From Turnera subulata (Eukaryota > Streptophyta > Magnoliopsida > Malpighiales > Passifloraceae), in assembly GCA_028386065.3 (NCBI GenBank), contig JAKUCV010007502.1, positions 62,001 to 126,000 on the forward strand: DNA of 64,000 bases. Direction: 5' to 3'. Positions 1 through 10,992 of the stretch are shown one piece after another. The notes under the pieces are model-generated. The model was given only the letters and a program-made list of their open reading frames with translations, had not been told where the DNA came from and searched no databases. The number at the start of each line of letters is the position of its first letter. Positions within the stretch are counted from its first letter, which is position 1. A program made the translations under genes and the position numbers.

Positions 1-1553
1 AACAAAAACAAAACAAAAACAAAATAGAAAGTAAACACATAATTGAGCTTGAGATTCTACCACTAGAATCCACCTACGTACCCCGGCGATCGGGCTCAAA
101 GCTCACGTAGTTCTTACATGGCATCACAAAACAATACAAATAACACAAACAACACAATTCAACACAATATAGCAACTCAACATCAATATCACAACGACAA
201 AAGAAAAAAAAACACATAATTTGGCTTGCATCCCACTGGCAACTTGAGACTACCTACGTACTCGTACGAATGGTCAAAGCCACGTAGTTCTAACGTGGCT
301 TCACAACAGTCAAAGCATCAACAACAGTCAAAGCATCAACAACAATAACATCATCATAGCATCACGTCACATCAAAAAACAGAGATAAAAAAGGATTAGG
401 GTTACCTCTTGAAGCCCTCCTCTAGCTCCTATGCACTTTCCACTCCTCAACAGAATCTTGGCCCGACTTCAAGTAGGAATTCGATGTAGAAAGAGGCCGA
501 ATCAGCGTCTTGCATCAATACAAAACTTGTAGATCTGTCTCTTAGCTTTCTACAGACACTAAGAATGCAACAATTTGACATTTACAGCTTTAGATATTAT
601 GGTTTTATCAAGACTGCATATAGAAGAACTCTCCTCTTGGGTTTGCACCTTCTTCTCCAATGATTTGCTTTGATTGGCCTCCTTATTTCTCCTCTCTTGC
701 TCTCCTCTTTCTACTGAGCTTTTGCTACTCCTCTCTACAAGATTTCTCCAGAATATCAGCTCCTAAGAAGGTTTCTAATCCTAGAGAAGAAGAGTTTTCC
801 CTAGGTTTTCAACCTACAGTATGTTGAAGAATAATTCTAATATGTACCACAATTGTGTATAATAGAGGGTCTATTTATAGTGTTCAGCAGGCCAGGAGTC
901 TTCCTAATAATCCTAGGGTCGAGATTGAATCCCTAAATCGGACGGTTAAGTGCTAGGATTAAGAAAAAGAGGAAAAAAAGAAGGTTTTGGAACCCTTATA
1001 GCCCCGGTATGGTCATCTCTCCTTGACCGTCGGTCGTGCCGCCAACTGGGCGATTTTTCCTTTTTTGTGACTTCCCCTCCTCCAATCCGATTCCTAATTG
1101 GTTTTCACGCCCTCTAGAATATTCTTGACCCAGAAATACTCCAAACTTGTATCCCACTCCATTACTTTTCCTATTTATCATCTACACACCAAATTATTCC
1201 TCTTTTCTATCCAAATTACCATGAAAACACAAAATAGCAAAAATATATATTTAATCCTAAATTTCCACGAAAAATAGAATTAAAATTCGGTGCAAGCCAT
1301 GTGTTTAAATGGGCTGATACTATTGGAGGGTCCATATCTTATTGGCCTAGACTTAATATTTATTTCCATCCCAAAATTTAATAATAAAGGGTAAAAAAAA
1401 AAGAACTAAACAAATAAAACACAATTATTCTACCAAATTAAATCACAAACATATTTATGTCAAAAATCAAATCATCTCATCAATCAAAGACATAAACACA
1501 TTCATAATCCAAAGATAATAGAATAAATTGTAGGTCAAATTTGAGTGTTCACA
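1..1553 (-). repeat. Tat-like Ty3/gypsy LTR, cut by the window edge
   Basis: This stretch is related to the LTR pair at 43390-44732 and 52137-53510. Shared blocks include the 'CCCCGGCGATCGGGCTCAAAG' type motif near 80, the 'CTATTTATAGTGTTCAG' block near 870 and the ending at 1543-1553. Beyond 1553 comes the same purine-rich (minus-strand) polypurine-tract region seen at 44733. It is therefore read as the 3' LTR of a minus-strand element whose outer end lies left of the window. Relative to the other LTRs it has an internal duplication (about 40-130 and 210-300) and an extra block around 400-800. No gene is seen in it. Identification rests on alignment by eye. Confidence 0.7.
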
Positions 1554-1789
1554 GATGTCCTTCGTTGGTGAGGCTTTTGAAATCTAAAGACGAACCAACG
1601 AAAAGAAGAACAACCAAATTTGAAGGAGTTCGCTACTGATGCTAATGCTTGACATGTGTACCATGGGGGTTGGAACATTCCATGCTCCGTAGGTTTCCAT
1701 TGGGGAAAAGGGAATCATCTCATCCCTAAGTATCCACTGGGGAAAGGTACTCCACTAGGGAGGAATAGTCGCCTCACGACTAGTCTCGG

Positions 1790-2475
1790 TGTTAGGAAAG
1801 GATAGCTCAAGATCCTAGCCATTAACCTATACTACAAAGGGATTTGGCTGATTTCGGTGTTAAGAAAGGATAGCTCAAGATCCTAACTATTAACCTAAGT
1901 TGACCTTTTGGGGAGAGGGTAATGACCCCGTGACAAGATAACGTGGCGGAATCCCACATCGAAAAGGAAGGGAAAGGTCTTGGGCCATATATACAGGGGT
2001 GCTGCACACCCTACTAGGTTGACTCTCAAGAGGGATTGACTGATTTCGGTATTAGGAAAGGATAGCTCAAGACCCTAACTATTAACCTATTCTCAAAGGA
2101 GGATTTCGATGTTAAGAAAGGATAGCTCAAGATCCTAACTATTAACCTAATCTCAAAGGGGTTTTCAGTGTTAAGAAAGGATAGCTCAAGATCCTAACTA
2201 TTAACCTATACTTAACTCGATGTTAGGAAAGGGTGCTCAAGACCCTAACCATTAACCTATACTCAACTTGGTGTTAGGAGAGGGCGTTCAAAATCCTAAC
2301 CATTAACGTATACTCAACTCATCATCTCAACTCGGCATTTCAACTCATCATCTCAACTCGGTGTTACGAGAGGGTGTTCAAAACCCTAACCATTAACCTA
2401 TTCTCAACTCAACACCTCAACTCGGTGTTAGAAAAGTGTGTTACACCCCTAACCATCAACCTATACTCAACTCAG
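1790..2475. repeat. Minisatellite, about eight units of roughly 50-60 bp
   Basis: Degenerate tandem units are built on 'GGTGTTAGGAAAGGATAG', 'CTCAAGATCCTAACC' and 'ATTAACCTATACTCAACT'. Unit length and sequence drift from left to right, which suggests an old array. It lies between the polypurine tract and the expected antisense-ORF position of a Tat-like element, a place where tandem repeats are common in this lineage. Confidence 0.85.
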
Positions 2476-2644
2476 TTCGGTTTGTACCATCGGCTATCAT
2501 CATAAATCATGAGGGAATCTTCTCATCCCAGACAGTCTGTCCTAGCGTCTACTAGGGAAAAGGATTCTACAAATCATGGGGTGCTCCACCCCAAGGCACA
2601 TGTCATGCCTTTGCATCAGCCATCAACTCAGCAGCAAGGTAAAA

Positions 2645-2960
2645 GCATAGGGTAGCATTCCCCTAGGTTCAATCAATCGAAGGGGTAGCATGCCCTGGGA
2701 AATCAAATTAATCAAACAATAGGGTAGCATGCCTCGGGAGATTAGAAGAAAATCATGCAAAAGGAGTAACATGCCCTGGAGGGTCAAACATGTTTTGGGC
2801 CCGCCATGCCCCTTTGGAAAATTAAATCGTGTAAAAGGGGTAGTATATCTCGGAAAATTAATTCAAAAAACAGGGGTAGCATGCCCCGGAAAGTCAAATT
2901 GTAGGGGTAGCATGCCCCAGAAGGTTTCAAAACATGGGATAGCATGCCCCTTTTATTTTC
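2645..2960. repeat. Minisatellite built on GGGGTAGCATGCCCCGGA
   Basis: Around nine diverged copies of a GGGGTAGCATGCCCC core are spaced about 30-45 bp apart (near 2653, 2686, 2722, 2765, 2839, 2874, 2903 and 2938, with a poorer one near 2805). The GCATGC centre is palindromic. The array is independent of the one at 1790-2475. Confidence 0.8.
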
Positions 2961-3376
2961 AAAATATTAGGCCCAGTGGGCCTTGCGTGCCCATGTGTAT
3001 TTTTATTCAAATACGGAGACCCAATGGGTTAAAAACCATAGCATTTTATCTTCATGGATCCAAAAATATGCATGCACTAATTTTTCTCTCCAAAAAGTCA
3101 ACCCGGGGCGTGGGGCCCATAAAATGAAGAAAAAAAACAGCCTTGGAGAGCCGGCGGTCATGTATGAAGACTGCCGAAGCTGGAGGTCATGTCAAGAGGA
3201 CCGCCGAGGCTTGGCGGTCGTCTCGCCATGACCGCCACACCTGCAACCCGATTTTAAAACCCCAAAACCCTCTTTCTTCTTTATTTCTCTCCCAAACACT
3301 CAAAACTCTCTCAATTTTCTCTCCAACACTACCATTCAACTTGCAATTCACCCCTCTTCTACTCTAAATCATCTAC

Positions 3377-3553
3377 ATGGCCTCATCTTCATCAAGCATC
3401 CATAAATCAAGGGAGAATACCATGAGGAGGTATCACCCACAATCCAATCCGGAGGACAATCTGGCGTTATTACTAATATCCCCTGATAGGCATATCTCTT
3501 CTAATCTTCCCCAAGTAAGTGATTTTTATCAATTAAAACAAATCAAATCGTAA
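3377..3553 (+). CDS. Short unrecognised ORF, possible start of an antisense ORF
   Basis: A 58-codon ORF begins with a serine-rich stretch (MASSSSSIHKS) and ends in TAA at 3551-3553. It follows a CT-rich leader without upstream ATGs and occupies the same place relative to the LTR and the GGCGGTCAT motifs as the plus-strand ORF at 45742 in the complete Tat-like element. No homology to that ORF is visible, and the protein is not recognised. It may be a chance ORF or the first piece of a degraded antisense gene. Confidence 0.2.
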   Translation: MASSSSSIHKSRENTMRRYHPQSNPEDNLALLLISPDRHISSNLPQVSDFYQLKQIKS

Positions 3554-4284
3554 TGTTCATTCATTTTGGGTTTATGCCCCGTTTCTCCACAAATCCGAAT
3601 TTATGCAATGTTTGTTGTGTTTGATTGTCTGGAAATGCTCCTAGTATGCCTATTATGCTTTCTTCTATATTTATTTATTTGCTTTATTTGATCCGACTAG
3701 GAAACGTACACATTGACCTTGGCATCCAATATCACCGGCATTGTCTTAGTAAAGATGGTGGTCCGCGATAAACGAATCCTCAGACCCTCCTCTTAGTCTC
3801 GAGATCTGTGCTTTACCCGGAGTCTTTGATGGGGTTTTCTCAAGTTTTCCCTAAATTAAACTTGGGTGGTGACTCCTTATCAGTAGAGAATCAAGAGAAG
3901 ACTGGGAACAGTGTGTCCCTAGTATTTCCATGAGTTTGTCCGGATTTGTGATATTTCCTTTAATTAAACTTAGCTAAAAGTGCGAATACCATGCAACATA
4001 TTCTGTCTATAGTTGTTGGGTTTTAAGTGAGACCATTTGTTACTCCTCCAGTTTATATATGGGAATAAGTCTGGAATGATGGTTCTTTGGGAAGCGGTTA
4101 ATTCGACTATCCCGGGAATCATCAAATCGGTTCTCTCCACTCAATCTAAGCTAGTTCATATGAATTATCATAAATTGCAGGCCATCGAATTTAAACAACG
4201 GTAGCGAGGAGATGTCCCACCAACTGGACCGCGGCCCGGTGCTCACAGCTGGAACGAATCTTTGCTTTCATAAGGTGGAAGGGA

Positions 4285-6315
4285 GGTGTTAATGAAGACT
4301 ATGATATGCGTGCTTTCAGTTTAGGTGATGTCTATTTATAAATTCCCCAGTACCTTTTGCAAGCAAATACAGAAAATCATGACCAAGTTCTTTTGGGGTG
4401 GCAGTGAGGATAAATGGAAGATCCATTAGAAAGATTGGGAGTTGTTAACGAAGCCGAAAGCAATAAGGGGAATAGGATTCAAGAATTTGTAGGAATTCAA
4501 CATTGCCCTACTGGCTAGGCAAGGGTAAAGATTAATGCAAGAGTCGAATGCACTTTAGGCAAGAGTACTAAAAGGAAAATACTGTGAAGAACAGAGCTTA
4601 TGAAATCTAAACGAGGAAACCTTCTTGGGTCTGGAGTAGCATGATTGTAGGGAGGGAACTCTTGAGGGAAGGAATTAGATGGGATATTGGCGATGGGCGA
4701 AAAGCTTTATTATTGGACAATAGGTGGCTCCCGAGAGGTGGCAAGTTCAGGGTAGAGGCAACGAGGCCTAGAGGATGTGCCGGGATAACAGTGGCAGATT
4801 TGTTGGATGGGAATGGGAGATGGATTGCATAGAGGATTGGCATCATATTCCCTACTGATGAGGCTAGGCTTATCAGGTCAATCCATTCCGAACAAGGAGT
4901 GGAAGATACTACCAACTAGCACTAAAACAAGAATGGCAAACACATCATTAAAACTGGGTACCAGCTAGCAATTTGATATGTGTGCATAGCATATACTAAA
5001 TTAGAGCATAAAATGCCCCTTTGGCCAAGTATTTAGTTAGGAATCATGCCCTTTATTTATTGTTTTAGCTTAGTTTTCCACTAGCATTGTCTTCACTAAT
5101 TGATTCTTTCTTTCAGGTGTCTTTTTTTGCAAAATAACCTGTTTTTCGTAAGATTCAAGCTCTTAGTGGATTAATGGAAATATTTAAGCTGATTTGATGA
5201 TGATTTCCTAACGAAGAGTTTTCAACAGAGTCACAATACAAGTGAGGGAAGAGACACGTATGGCTAGACCCAGGACATCTACCGATGTGGATTGGATATA
5301 GGTGTGGAAGCTAATGGTATAATTGGAAGTCCGTACGTTCATGTGGAAAATTTTAAAAAATGATTTACAATCAAATATGAATCTTGCGAAGGCAACTTAT
5401 GAGTGATCCAAAATGCGGGGTGTGCAACCAGGATGTAGAATCATTAGAACACTTGCTTTTCTTCTACTAGCATGCTAAATCCACCTGGTTTGGCTCGATT
5501 CTCGGGCTGAGAGTGGAGGAGGATGTGCTCCCAGGTCTCAGACACTAGTAGAGGGATCTTGGAACTCAAATAAGTGGTAGGGACCGCCTGGATACTAAAA
5601 GTAAAGCCTCCTATATAATGTGGAATATTTGGAAAGTGAGGAATGAATGTCTGTTTGAGGGGGGTGGGGGGAAGCTCACTCACAAGCAAGCATCATAAGG
5701 AGCAATGCGGCAATAGACGAGGAGGGGAGTACATATGCGGGTGGGACTTTAAACCTTAGGCAAGAAGAGACGAGACTGTGTGGGAAAGGTGGGTCAAGCC
5801 GAGAGATGGGTAATGAAATTCAATAGCGATGGTGCTTTCAAGTTGGCCACGAACGAAGCTGGGCTGGGATTTGCAAAGACTCTAAAGTGATAGTTAATGA
5901 TAGATTGCCATCATGACAACATGTACAAGCGCCTTAGCTGGTGAGGCCATGACACTCCATGAGGCGGTCAACTTAGCAATTACTAGGGGTTACCGTGAGG
6001 TAGCTTTTGACATAGACTCGTATCTTCTGTGGAAAGCTTTGCCAGAGGGGGGGGGCGGGGGGTGAGAAGGTTTTGTTACAACTGAGAATCACTGTAAAAG
6101 CGATTCAGAACAAATCTTACTCTTTCTCGACAAGTATTTTTAACTGCATTTCTAGGAAAGCCAATGGAGCAGCATATTTGGTGGCAAAAGAAGCCGCTAA
6201 CAGAACTTGCTCTGCGGATTGGGTGATTCTTCCCACCTAGGGCACTTGGACTGATGTTATGTAATGATTTTATTCTGAGCTGATTGAAAAATATATATGT
6301 TTTATGAAAAAAAAA
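4285..6315 (+). pseudogene. LINE (non-LTR retrotransposon) pol pseudogene
   Basis: Interrupted reading frames resemble the C-terminal half of plant LINE pol. At 4285-4560 is the end of the reverse transcriptase, with motifs such as KIMTKFFWGGSEDKWKIH and EFNIALLARQG. At 4640-4830 is the ELLREGIRWDIGDG and LLLDNRWLP region. At 5405-5470 is a zinc-binding segment with CGVCNQDVESLEHLLF. At 5800-6220 is an RNase H-like segment (KFNSDGAF, AGEAMTLHEAV, KANGAAYLVAKEA). Many stops and frameshifts are present. The copy ends in a poly(A) run at 6307-6315. An LTR fragment interrupts it at about 4974-5215. It is clearly non-functional; the 5' limit is uncertain because it blends into the Tat-like remnant. 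Confidence 0.8.
4974..5215 (+). repeat. Athila-type LTR 5' fragment inserted in the LINE
   Basis: The sequence starting TGATATGTGTGCATAGC matches the minus-strand start of the solo LTR at 47354-48710, including the shared block GCCCCTTTGGCCAAG and the following TTTAGTTA stretch. Similarity fades near 5215, where LINE-like sequence resumes. It is a truncated LTR piece, so no target-site duplication can be assigned. Confidence 0.6.
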
Positions 6316-6680
6316 CGTGTAGACGGCCTCTTTGTTGTGTTCCAAATGAGAGATGAACCATAATCTATAGTTGCATTTTCACCAACCAGTCAATTTCCCA
6401 ACATTTCCCAATTCGTTATACTTAGTTTAAGGCTTCCAATGGCAATTGGTTTACATTGCACTCTAAATGTAACAAAGGATTATTAGCGTTTTTGTAGAGG
6501 ACTACAACAAAACTTCCATGGAGGTTAAAACTTGCAAACACTGATTCTTATTCCACATCAGAAGTAAGTAAGACAAGTCTTAGGCATATATTGACTATTA
6601 AGCTTTTGGCCACGTGGTTTCGGCCCAACCGTAGCGGTTATTCTGGGGCAGCCGATTACTGGACTATATGGCCTGTATCT
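6316..6680. other. No gene seen
   Basis: Non-coding sequence with frequent stops in all frames. It may contain the outer part of the copia LTR that ends near 7215, but no boundary could be placed. Confidence 0.4.
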
Positions 6681-8450
6681 CAGTGGTGTACACTGAGTTA
6701 TAATTGATACGGGTTTACATGAGCATAATTTTGCTTTATTCGATAATCATCAAGGAATCAAGGGTGTCCATTGAGTTGAATGACCAATTTCCAAGTACTT
6801 TTAGCTTATACCATAATATAATCTATTAGATTTATTTATTATTTTAATGGGCTTATATTTTTAATTACAATTATATTATAGACTCTAATTTTATTAGATC
6901 ACTAAGTGATCTATTTTTGGGCTCTAAGAGACAACTATTTTGGTATGGACTTTTATATGTGTAAAAAATCAATACTAGTAATTATGATTTTGTGGGAGCC
7001 CTAGTTAACCTGTATATAAATAATAGTATATAGGATTGTGGTCCCCAGAATTATTCTAGACATCAATTTCTCTGTCCCATCACATAAAACACATTGTTGA
7101 CATTGAACCAAATGTTGGAAGCACTCAATCATCCCAAGCTAATACTAGGTACACCCAATTTCTATACCTAATTATTATTTTGTTATCAAAAAAATTATTC
7201 ATTTATTTTGTTAGTAAGTGGTAGCGGAGCTTGCTTAATTAAATTATTAGATTATTACGTATCAGTAATGTTGAATCAAATTGTTGTCACATGAGTCGTT
7301 TTGTTTTCGACAAATCAGTACAGGTCTAATTGTCGATTTCTATACTGTTTGGTTTGTACCTGTTTCGATGATTCAGTTTCGAACAAACAATTATTGATTG
7401 TTTATATGCGCACCTTTGTATTTATGTGCCTATCGATAAATATGCAGCAAAAGGGATTTAAAATCTAGTGATTTATTGAATATCATGTATAACAAATTAT
7501 GAAGCATGATGCACCTCTTTTGTTTAGCATGCACGAACACTATTGAACAGTATTTCATGGCATGTGTGTTTCTTATGATTTAGGTTTGCAGTTAGATTTT
7601 TATTGTTTCCACAGATGAAGAGTATTAGTTGGGCACTTTGAGAAACTATTGCATCTGGTTGAAAATGGAATTCGGTACAACGATTTTTGTACAATAGTTT
7701 TACACTTCCGTCTCCATATTTTAGATTTTATCGTTTAGGTCCTTATGTGATAGATTTACAGTTTGGCCATTATGCGCATATTATTTTATAATTTGCACCA
7801 AAGGACTAAAATTGAGAATTATTTATGTAATTTACAAAATATAATTTTAATAAGAGATTAAATTCAATATCTAGTATTATATTATTTTGGGATTAGTAGA
7901 TTAATTGAAACAATATATTATCAAAGTAAACTCTTTCTGTGTGGATTAATCTATTTTAAAATATGAGAAGTGTGCATGATTGATTTATGCAATTAGTGTA
8001 CTCGTCTAAAGGAGAATTAGTGAATTACTATTTAGCCAAACTACAGATACACTTGTGGTGATAAATATTTGATGATTATTAAATATGCCTTATGAAGAAT
8101 AAGTTGATCTAAAGAAAAGCTTATTGTTTGACGGGCCTAAATATTTGATTACTACATTGATAGTACTACTTATAAGTTGATATTTTATATCCAAAGACTA
8201 AAATATCAACGATGTGCCATGTATCTTGTTTGGGGCACAACATTGATTGATTTTAATTGTTACATTTTGCTTATGGTATTCTATTGATGTGTGAGCTAAA
8301 TGTTGTTCTATATTCTTTGTTCAGTTAAATATGCTTCTGAGATCTCTACCAGCATCAATTCCATCCGCAGCACAAACCTTAAAGTCTGGAATGAGAATGT
8401 CATAGTTGTTCTTGATTGCATGGATTTGGAATTTGCACTACGGCAAGCGT
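6680..8450 (+). mobile_element. Degraded Ty1/copia 5' end: LTR end, leader, gag fragment
   Basis: A primer-binding-site-like TGGTAGCGGAGC sits at 7219-7230, the same variant used by the copia element at 17023-22346. Upstream sequence to about 7210 is read as the 3' part of a 5' LTR. An AT-rich leader follows to about 8320. At 8327-8450 is a short coding remnant with STNLKVWNENVIVVLDCMDLEFALR, which resembles the gag N-terminal region of copia elements (a K-W-x-E-N-V...L-x-C-M-D-L-D-x-A-L pattern). The rest of gag-pol is missing. The LTR start is not defined. Confidence 0.5.
7219..7230 (+). other. Candidate copia primer-binding site
   Basis: TGGTAGCGGAGC is close to the TGGTATCAGAGC complement of the initiator tRNA-Met 3' end used by many plant copia elements. 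Confidence 0.5.
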
Positions 8451-8727
8451 GGAACCCGGCTGAATATCTCTTGAGTCTTCCCATAAAAATCTGGAGTCAC
8501 TGCTTGCACTTTATGGGTTGGAAAAAATCTGCAAAATCATGAAATATGGACAGTCCTATTTATAGAAGAGGGGTTACAGAGGTCGTGGACCTCATCAGTG
8601 GTTAGGTTTGGATCGGAAGATCCAATGGTTATGGCTCAAAATAATCAAACTGGTAGAACTTTTTTGATTTTTCGCATTTTAGGAAGAAATGACCACCCAC
8701 GACTCAAGGCGGTCTTAGCAAGAAAAC

Positions 8728-8983
8728 GGATTAAAGCCTTTTTTCATCTTTGTATTAGACCATAAAGTTGAAAGTCATCCTTGTATTAGTTTTGGTCTGT
8801 TTTCATCCCTTTGTCTATGGGTTTTGGCTTGTTTTCATCCCTCTAAATAGGCCAAAAAGACGAACACAAGGATGTAAATAAGACAAAATTCACAAATAGA
8901 GGGATGAAAACAAGCCAAAATCTAATAGAAGGATGACTTCCAACTTTGAGGTCTAATACAAGGATGAAAAAACACTTTATTCC
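8728..8983. mobile_element. Fold-back MITE with 10-bp target-site duplication
   Basis: The two arms are near-complete inverted copies. The left end reads GGATTAAAGCCTTTTTTCA and the reverse complement of the right end reads GGAATAAAGTGTTTTTTCA, with similarity continuing for more than 100 bp to a short centre near 8855. It is flanked by GCAAGAAAAC at 8718-8727 and again at 8984-8993. A perfect 10-bp duplication and long inverted arms fit a Mutator-type (MULE-derived) MITE. It has no coding capacity. Confidence 0.8.
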
Positions 8984-9172
8984 GCAAGAAAACCGTTTGG
9001 GCCTACTCTAGAACGTGTTTTTACCATTTTTGTCTCCTAATTCCCCTTATTTTCAGCATGAATTCTCTAAAGGCTCGTGAATCTATGATTATAGGCTGAT
9101 TATCCAATTATCTCAAATTAATACTAAATCAATTCTAGTCACTCAACATTTCCCTTTTCTGTATTTCGTATA

Positions 9173-9232
9173 AAAAGAAATTTTTATTCCTGATTTTTGT
9201 GGATAATTTCACAAAAATCAGATTACAAGTGG
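9173..9232 (+). repeat. Inverted repeat arm, partner at 9872-9931
   Basis: A segment of about 57 bp containing AATTTTTATTCCTGATTTTTG is repeated in opposite orientation at 9872-9931 with about one indel. The arms are 640 bp apart. The left arm lies in the Tat-like LTR; the right arm abuts the 5' end of the LINE at 9931. Confidence 0.85.
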
Positions 9233-9434
9233 GCTGCATTTTGTGAGTTTTGGTGCGCTTATGAGTGTGAACCTCTTGTAAGCTAAATTCATTGGGTTTA
9301 AAAGACACGTTAGAGTTCAATTTAACCAAATAATCAAGTTAGACCTTAAAATGTTAAAAACAAAGTCTAAAAAATTTAATCAAATGAAAAGAAAGGTTCA
9401 ATTATAATTTTAACTCCAAATTTGAGTGTTTCCA

Positions 9435-9871
9435 GAAAACTCTTGTTGGTGAATCCTTGGGAACTAAGGAAGAACCAATGTAAGAACAAAATATTCAAAT
9501 TTTAAACCCTTATAGAAGTGATTTTGTCAAGAGAATTTTGCAACAACCATTTTCGTATCCGTAGATGTGATTTCCCTTGGCGGTCGAGAGAATAACATCA
9601 CAACCATGATCATGAAGACAGAATATTATTTTAACAGTTCTCGTCATGATCATGAAGAAGTACTTTCCCTACCGGCCAACTTTTAAATTATAAGTCTTTC
9701 TCTTCTTTGAACATAATATTCCAACTCCAATCCCACGCATACCCACGCTGGCCATACAAGGATAATAGTTTTTTTCTTGTATCTTTCTGTTATATCTCTC
9801 CAAGGAACTGCTTTGTATAATCGTATACATCATGCATATGCAAATGCAGTTAACCATTGGATGAAGAAGTA
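9435..9871 (-). other. Tat-like internal remnant, no gene seen
   Basis: The first 40 bp match the polypurine-tract context inside the other Tat-like LTRs. The remainder is non-coding. A short duplicated phrase (ATGATCATGAAGA) occurs near 9626 and 9650. Confidence 0.4.
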
Positions 9872-9931
9872 CTTGTAATCTGACTTTTTGTGAAATTATC
9901 CACAAAAATCAGGAATAAAAATTTTTTTTAT
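9872..9931 (-). repeat. Inverted repeat arm, partner at 9173-9232
   Basis: This is the reverse complement of 9173-9232 (CCACAAAAATCAGGAATAAAA). It ends exactly where the LINE-derived reading frame starts. Confidence 0.85.
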
Positions 9932-10992
9932 TGGAGTCAATTTATTAGGAGAGATTTAAGGGATGGCAAATCCTGTCTTTTGTGGCGTGATCGATGGTTA
10001 TCAGGGGTGGAGAGCTTGGAGGAGTTATTTCCTAGATTATTTGGGTTGTCAAATTGTCGTGACATTAATGTGGCTGATGCGTTATCTTGTGTGGAGGGAA
10101 GGTTAGAGTGGAACTTTGGATGGAGAAGGCCTCTTTTTGAGTATGAGTTGGTGATGGATTCAGATCTTAGAAGGAGATTAGGGGACGTGAAACTGTCGTT
10201 AATAGGGACTGATAAATGGAGATGGGTTGAAGAGAGGAGTGGAGCTTATTCAGTGAAATCGGGGTATGCTTGCTTATCCAAAATTCGTTTTCAGGACTGT
10301 GGTATTCCATGGATATGGCTTGGCTGTGCTCCACCCAAAGTGGAGTGTTTTCTTTAGATGGTATTGAATAATGGGATAGCTGTGAGGGATAATCTGGTTA
10401 GAAGAAACATAATTGTGAGGGATAATGCCCTGTGCCCTTTTTGTGCCGAAGAAATAGAAACAGTAGATCATATTTTCATTAGTTGTAAGTTTATATGGCG
10501 ATTGTGGAATCAGATTGGTGATTGGTGGGGAGTGAAGTGGTGTGTACCTAGAACGATTGGTGATATGCTTGTCCAGTGGATGAGTTTGGCAAGGACTGCT
10601 AAAGCCAGAGCTCCTCTAACGGTAGTTTTCTTTGCCAATTTATGGAATATTTGGCTGACTAGAAATAAAAAGATTTTTGAAGATGCAAAGGTGGATTGGG
10701 AGAAAGTTTTTCAAGTGACGATGGCTCGATCCCTTCTTTGGTTCAAGACTACCCAACCTTGCTTCCCATATGATTTGTCTGCAATCTTCATCTGCGCAGA
10801 TAGTATACTAGCGTGGAGGGGTCCTTCATGTAAATTCGTTTTGGTGTAAGGGGGATTTCCTTAGCATCCTTCTATTTTGTCCTGCTGATCTAAATCATGT
10901 TTCTGTAACTGGTTTTATTCTTCATGGTGTCATCGTTTTGATGACTAGCTGACATCTGAGGAAGCTAATAAAGGTCGTTTTCAATCAAAAAA
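9932..10992 (+). pseudogene. 5'-truncated LINE with RT zinc-binding domain
   Basis: One reading frame runs from about 9930 to 10849, broken only by an in-frame TAG at 10355-10357. The first part has the plant LINE pattern IRRDLRDGKSCLLWRDRWL, then a region ending in CAPPKVECFL. The second part has the reverse-transcriptase zinc-binding domain, CPFCAEEIETVDHIFISC (C-x2-C...H...C), followed by LWNIWLTRNKKIF. The 3' untranslated tail ends in an A-run at 10987-10992. The 5' end is truncated so that the endonuclease and most of the RT are absent. Having only one stop, this copy is younger than the LINE at 4285. No clear target-site duplication was found. Confidence 0.85.

Larger units (their letters stand above)
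1554..4240 (-). mobile_element. 3' internal region of the left Tat-like element
   Basis: The stretch begins with the polypurine-tract context at 1554-1580 and holds two minisatellites, then GGCGGTCAT/GACCGCC-type motifs (3150-3240) that also occur at 45500-45600 in the full-length element. A pyrimidine-rich leader (3270-3370) precedes a short ORF. I see no reverse transcriptase or integrase. The order LTR, tandem repeats, GGCGGTCAT block, plus-strand ORF start matches the 43390-46789 part of the complete element, so this is inferred to be the 3' end of a truncated relative. From 3560 to 4240 nothing further is recognisable. Confidence 0.5.
8450..9434 (-). repeat. Diverged Tat-like LTR (second copy)
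   Basis: The block near 8555-8640 (CTATTTATAGAAGAGGGG and a WATCCAATGG-type segment) corresponds to the 'CTATTTATAGTGTTCAGGG ... AATCCAATGG' part of the complete Tat LTRs. The end at 9421-9434 plus the polypurine-tract context (CTTGTTGGTGA at 9441) matches 1543-1570 and 44722-44750. It carries a MITE at 8728-8983. The outer boundary is approximate because it merges with copia gag remnants. Confidence 0.55.

Noticed and set aside
2729..3127. 132-codon plus-strand ORF
   Set aside because: It is read through the GGGTAGCATGCCCC minisatellite and has no domain; the open frame comes from the repeat.
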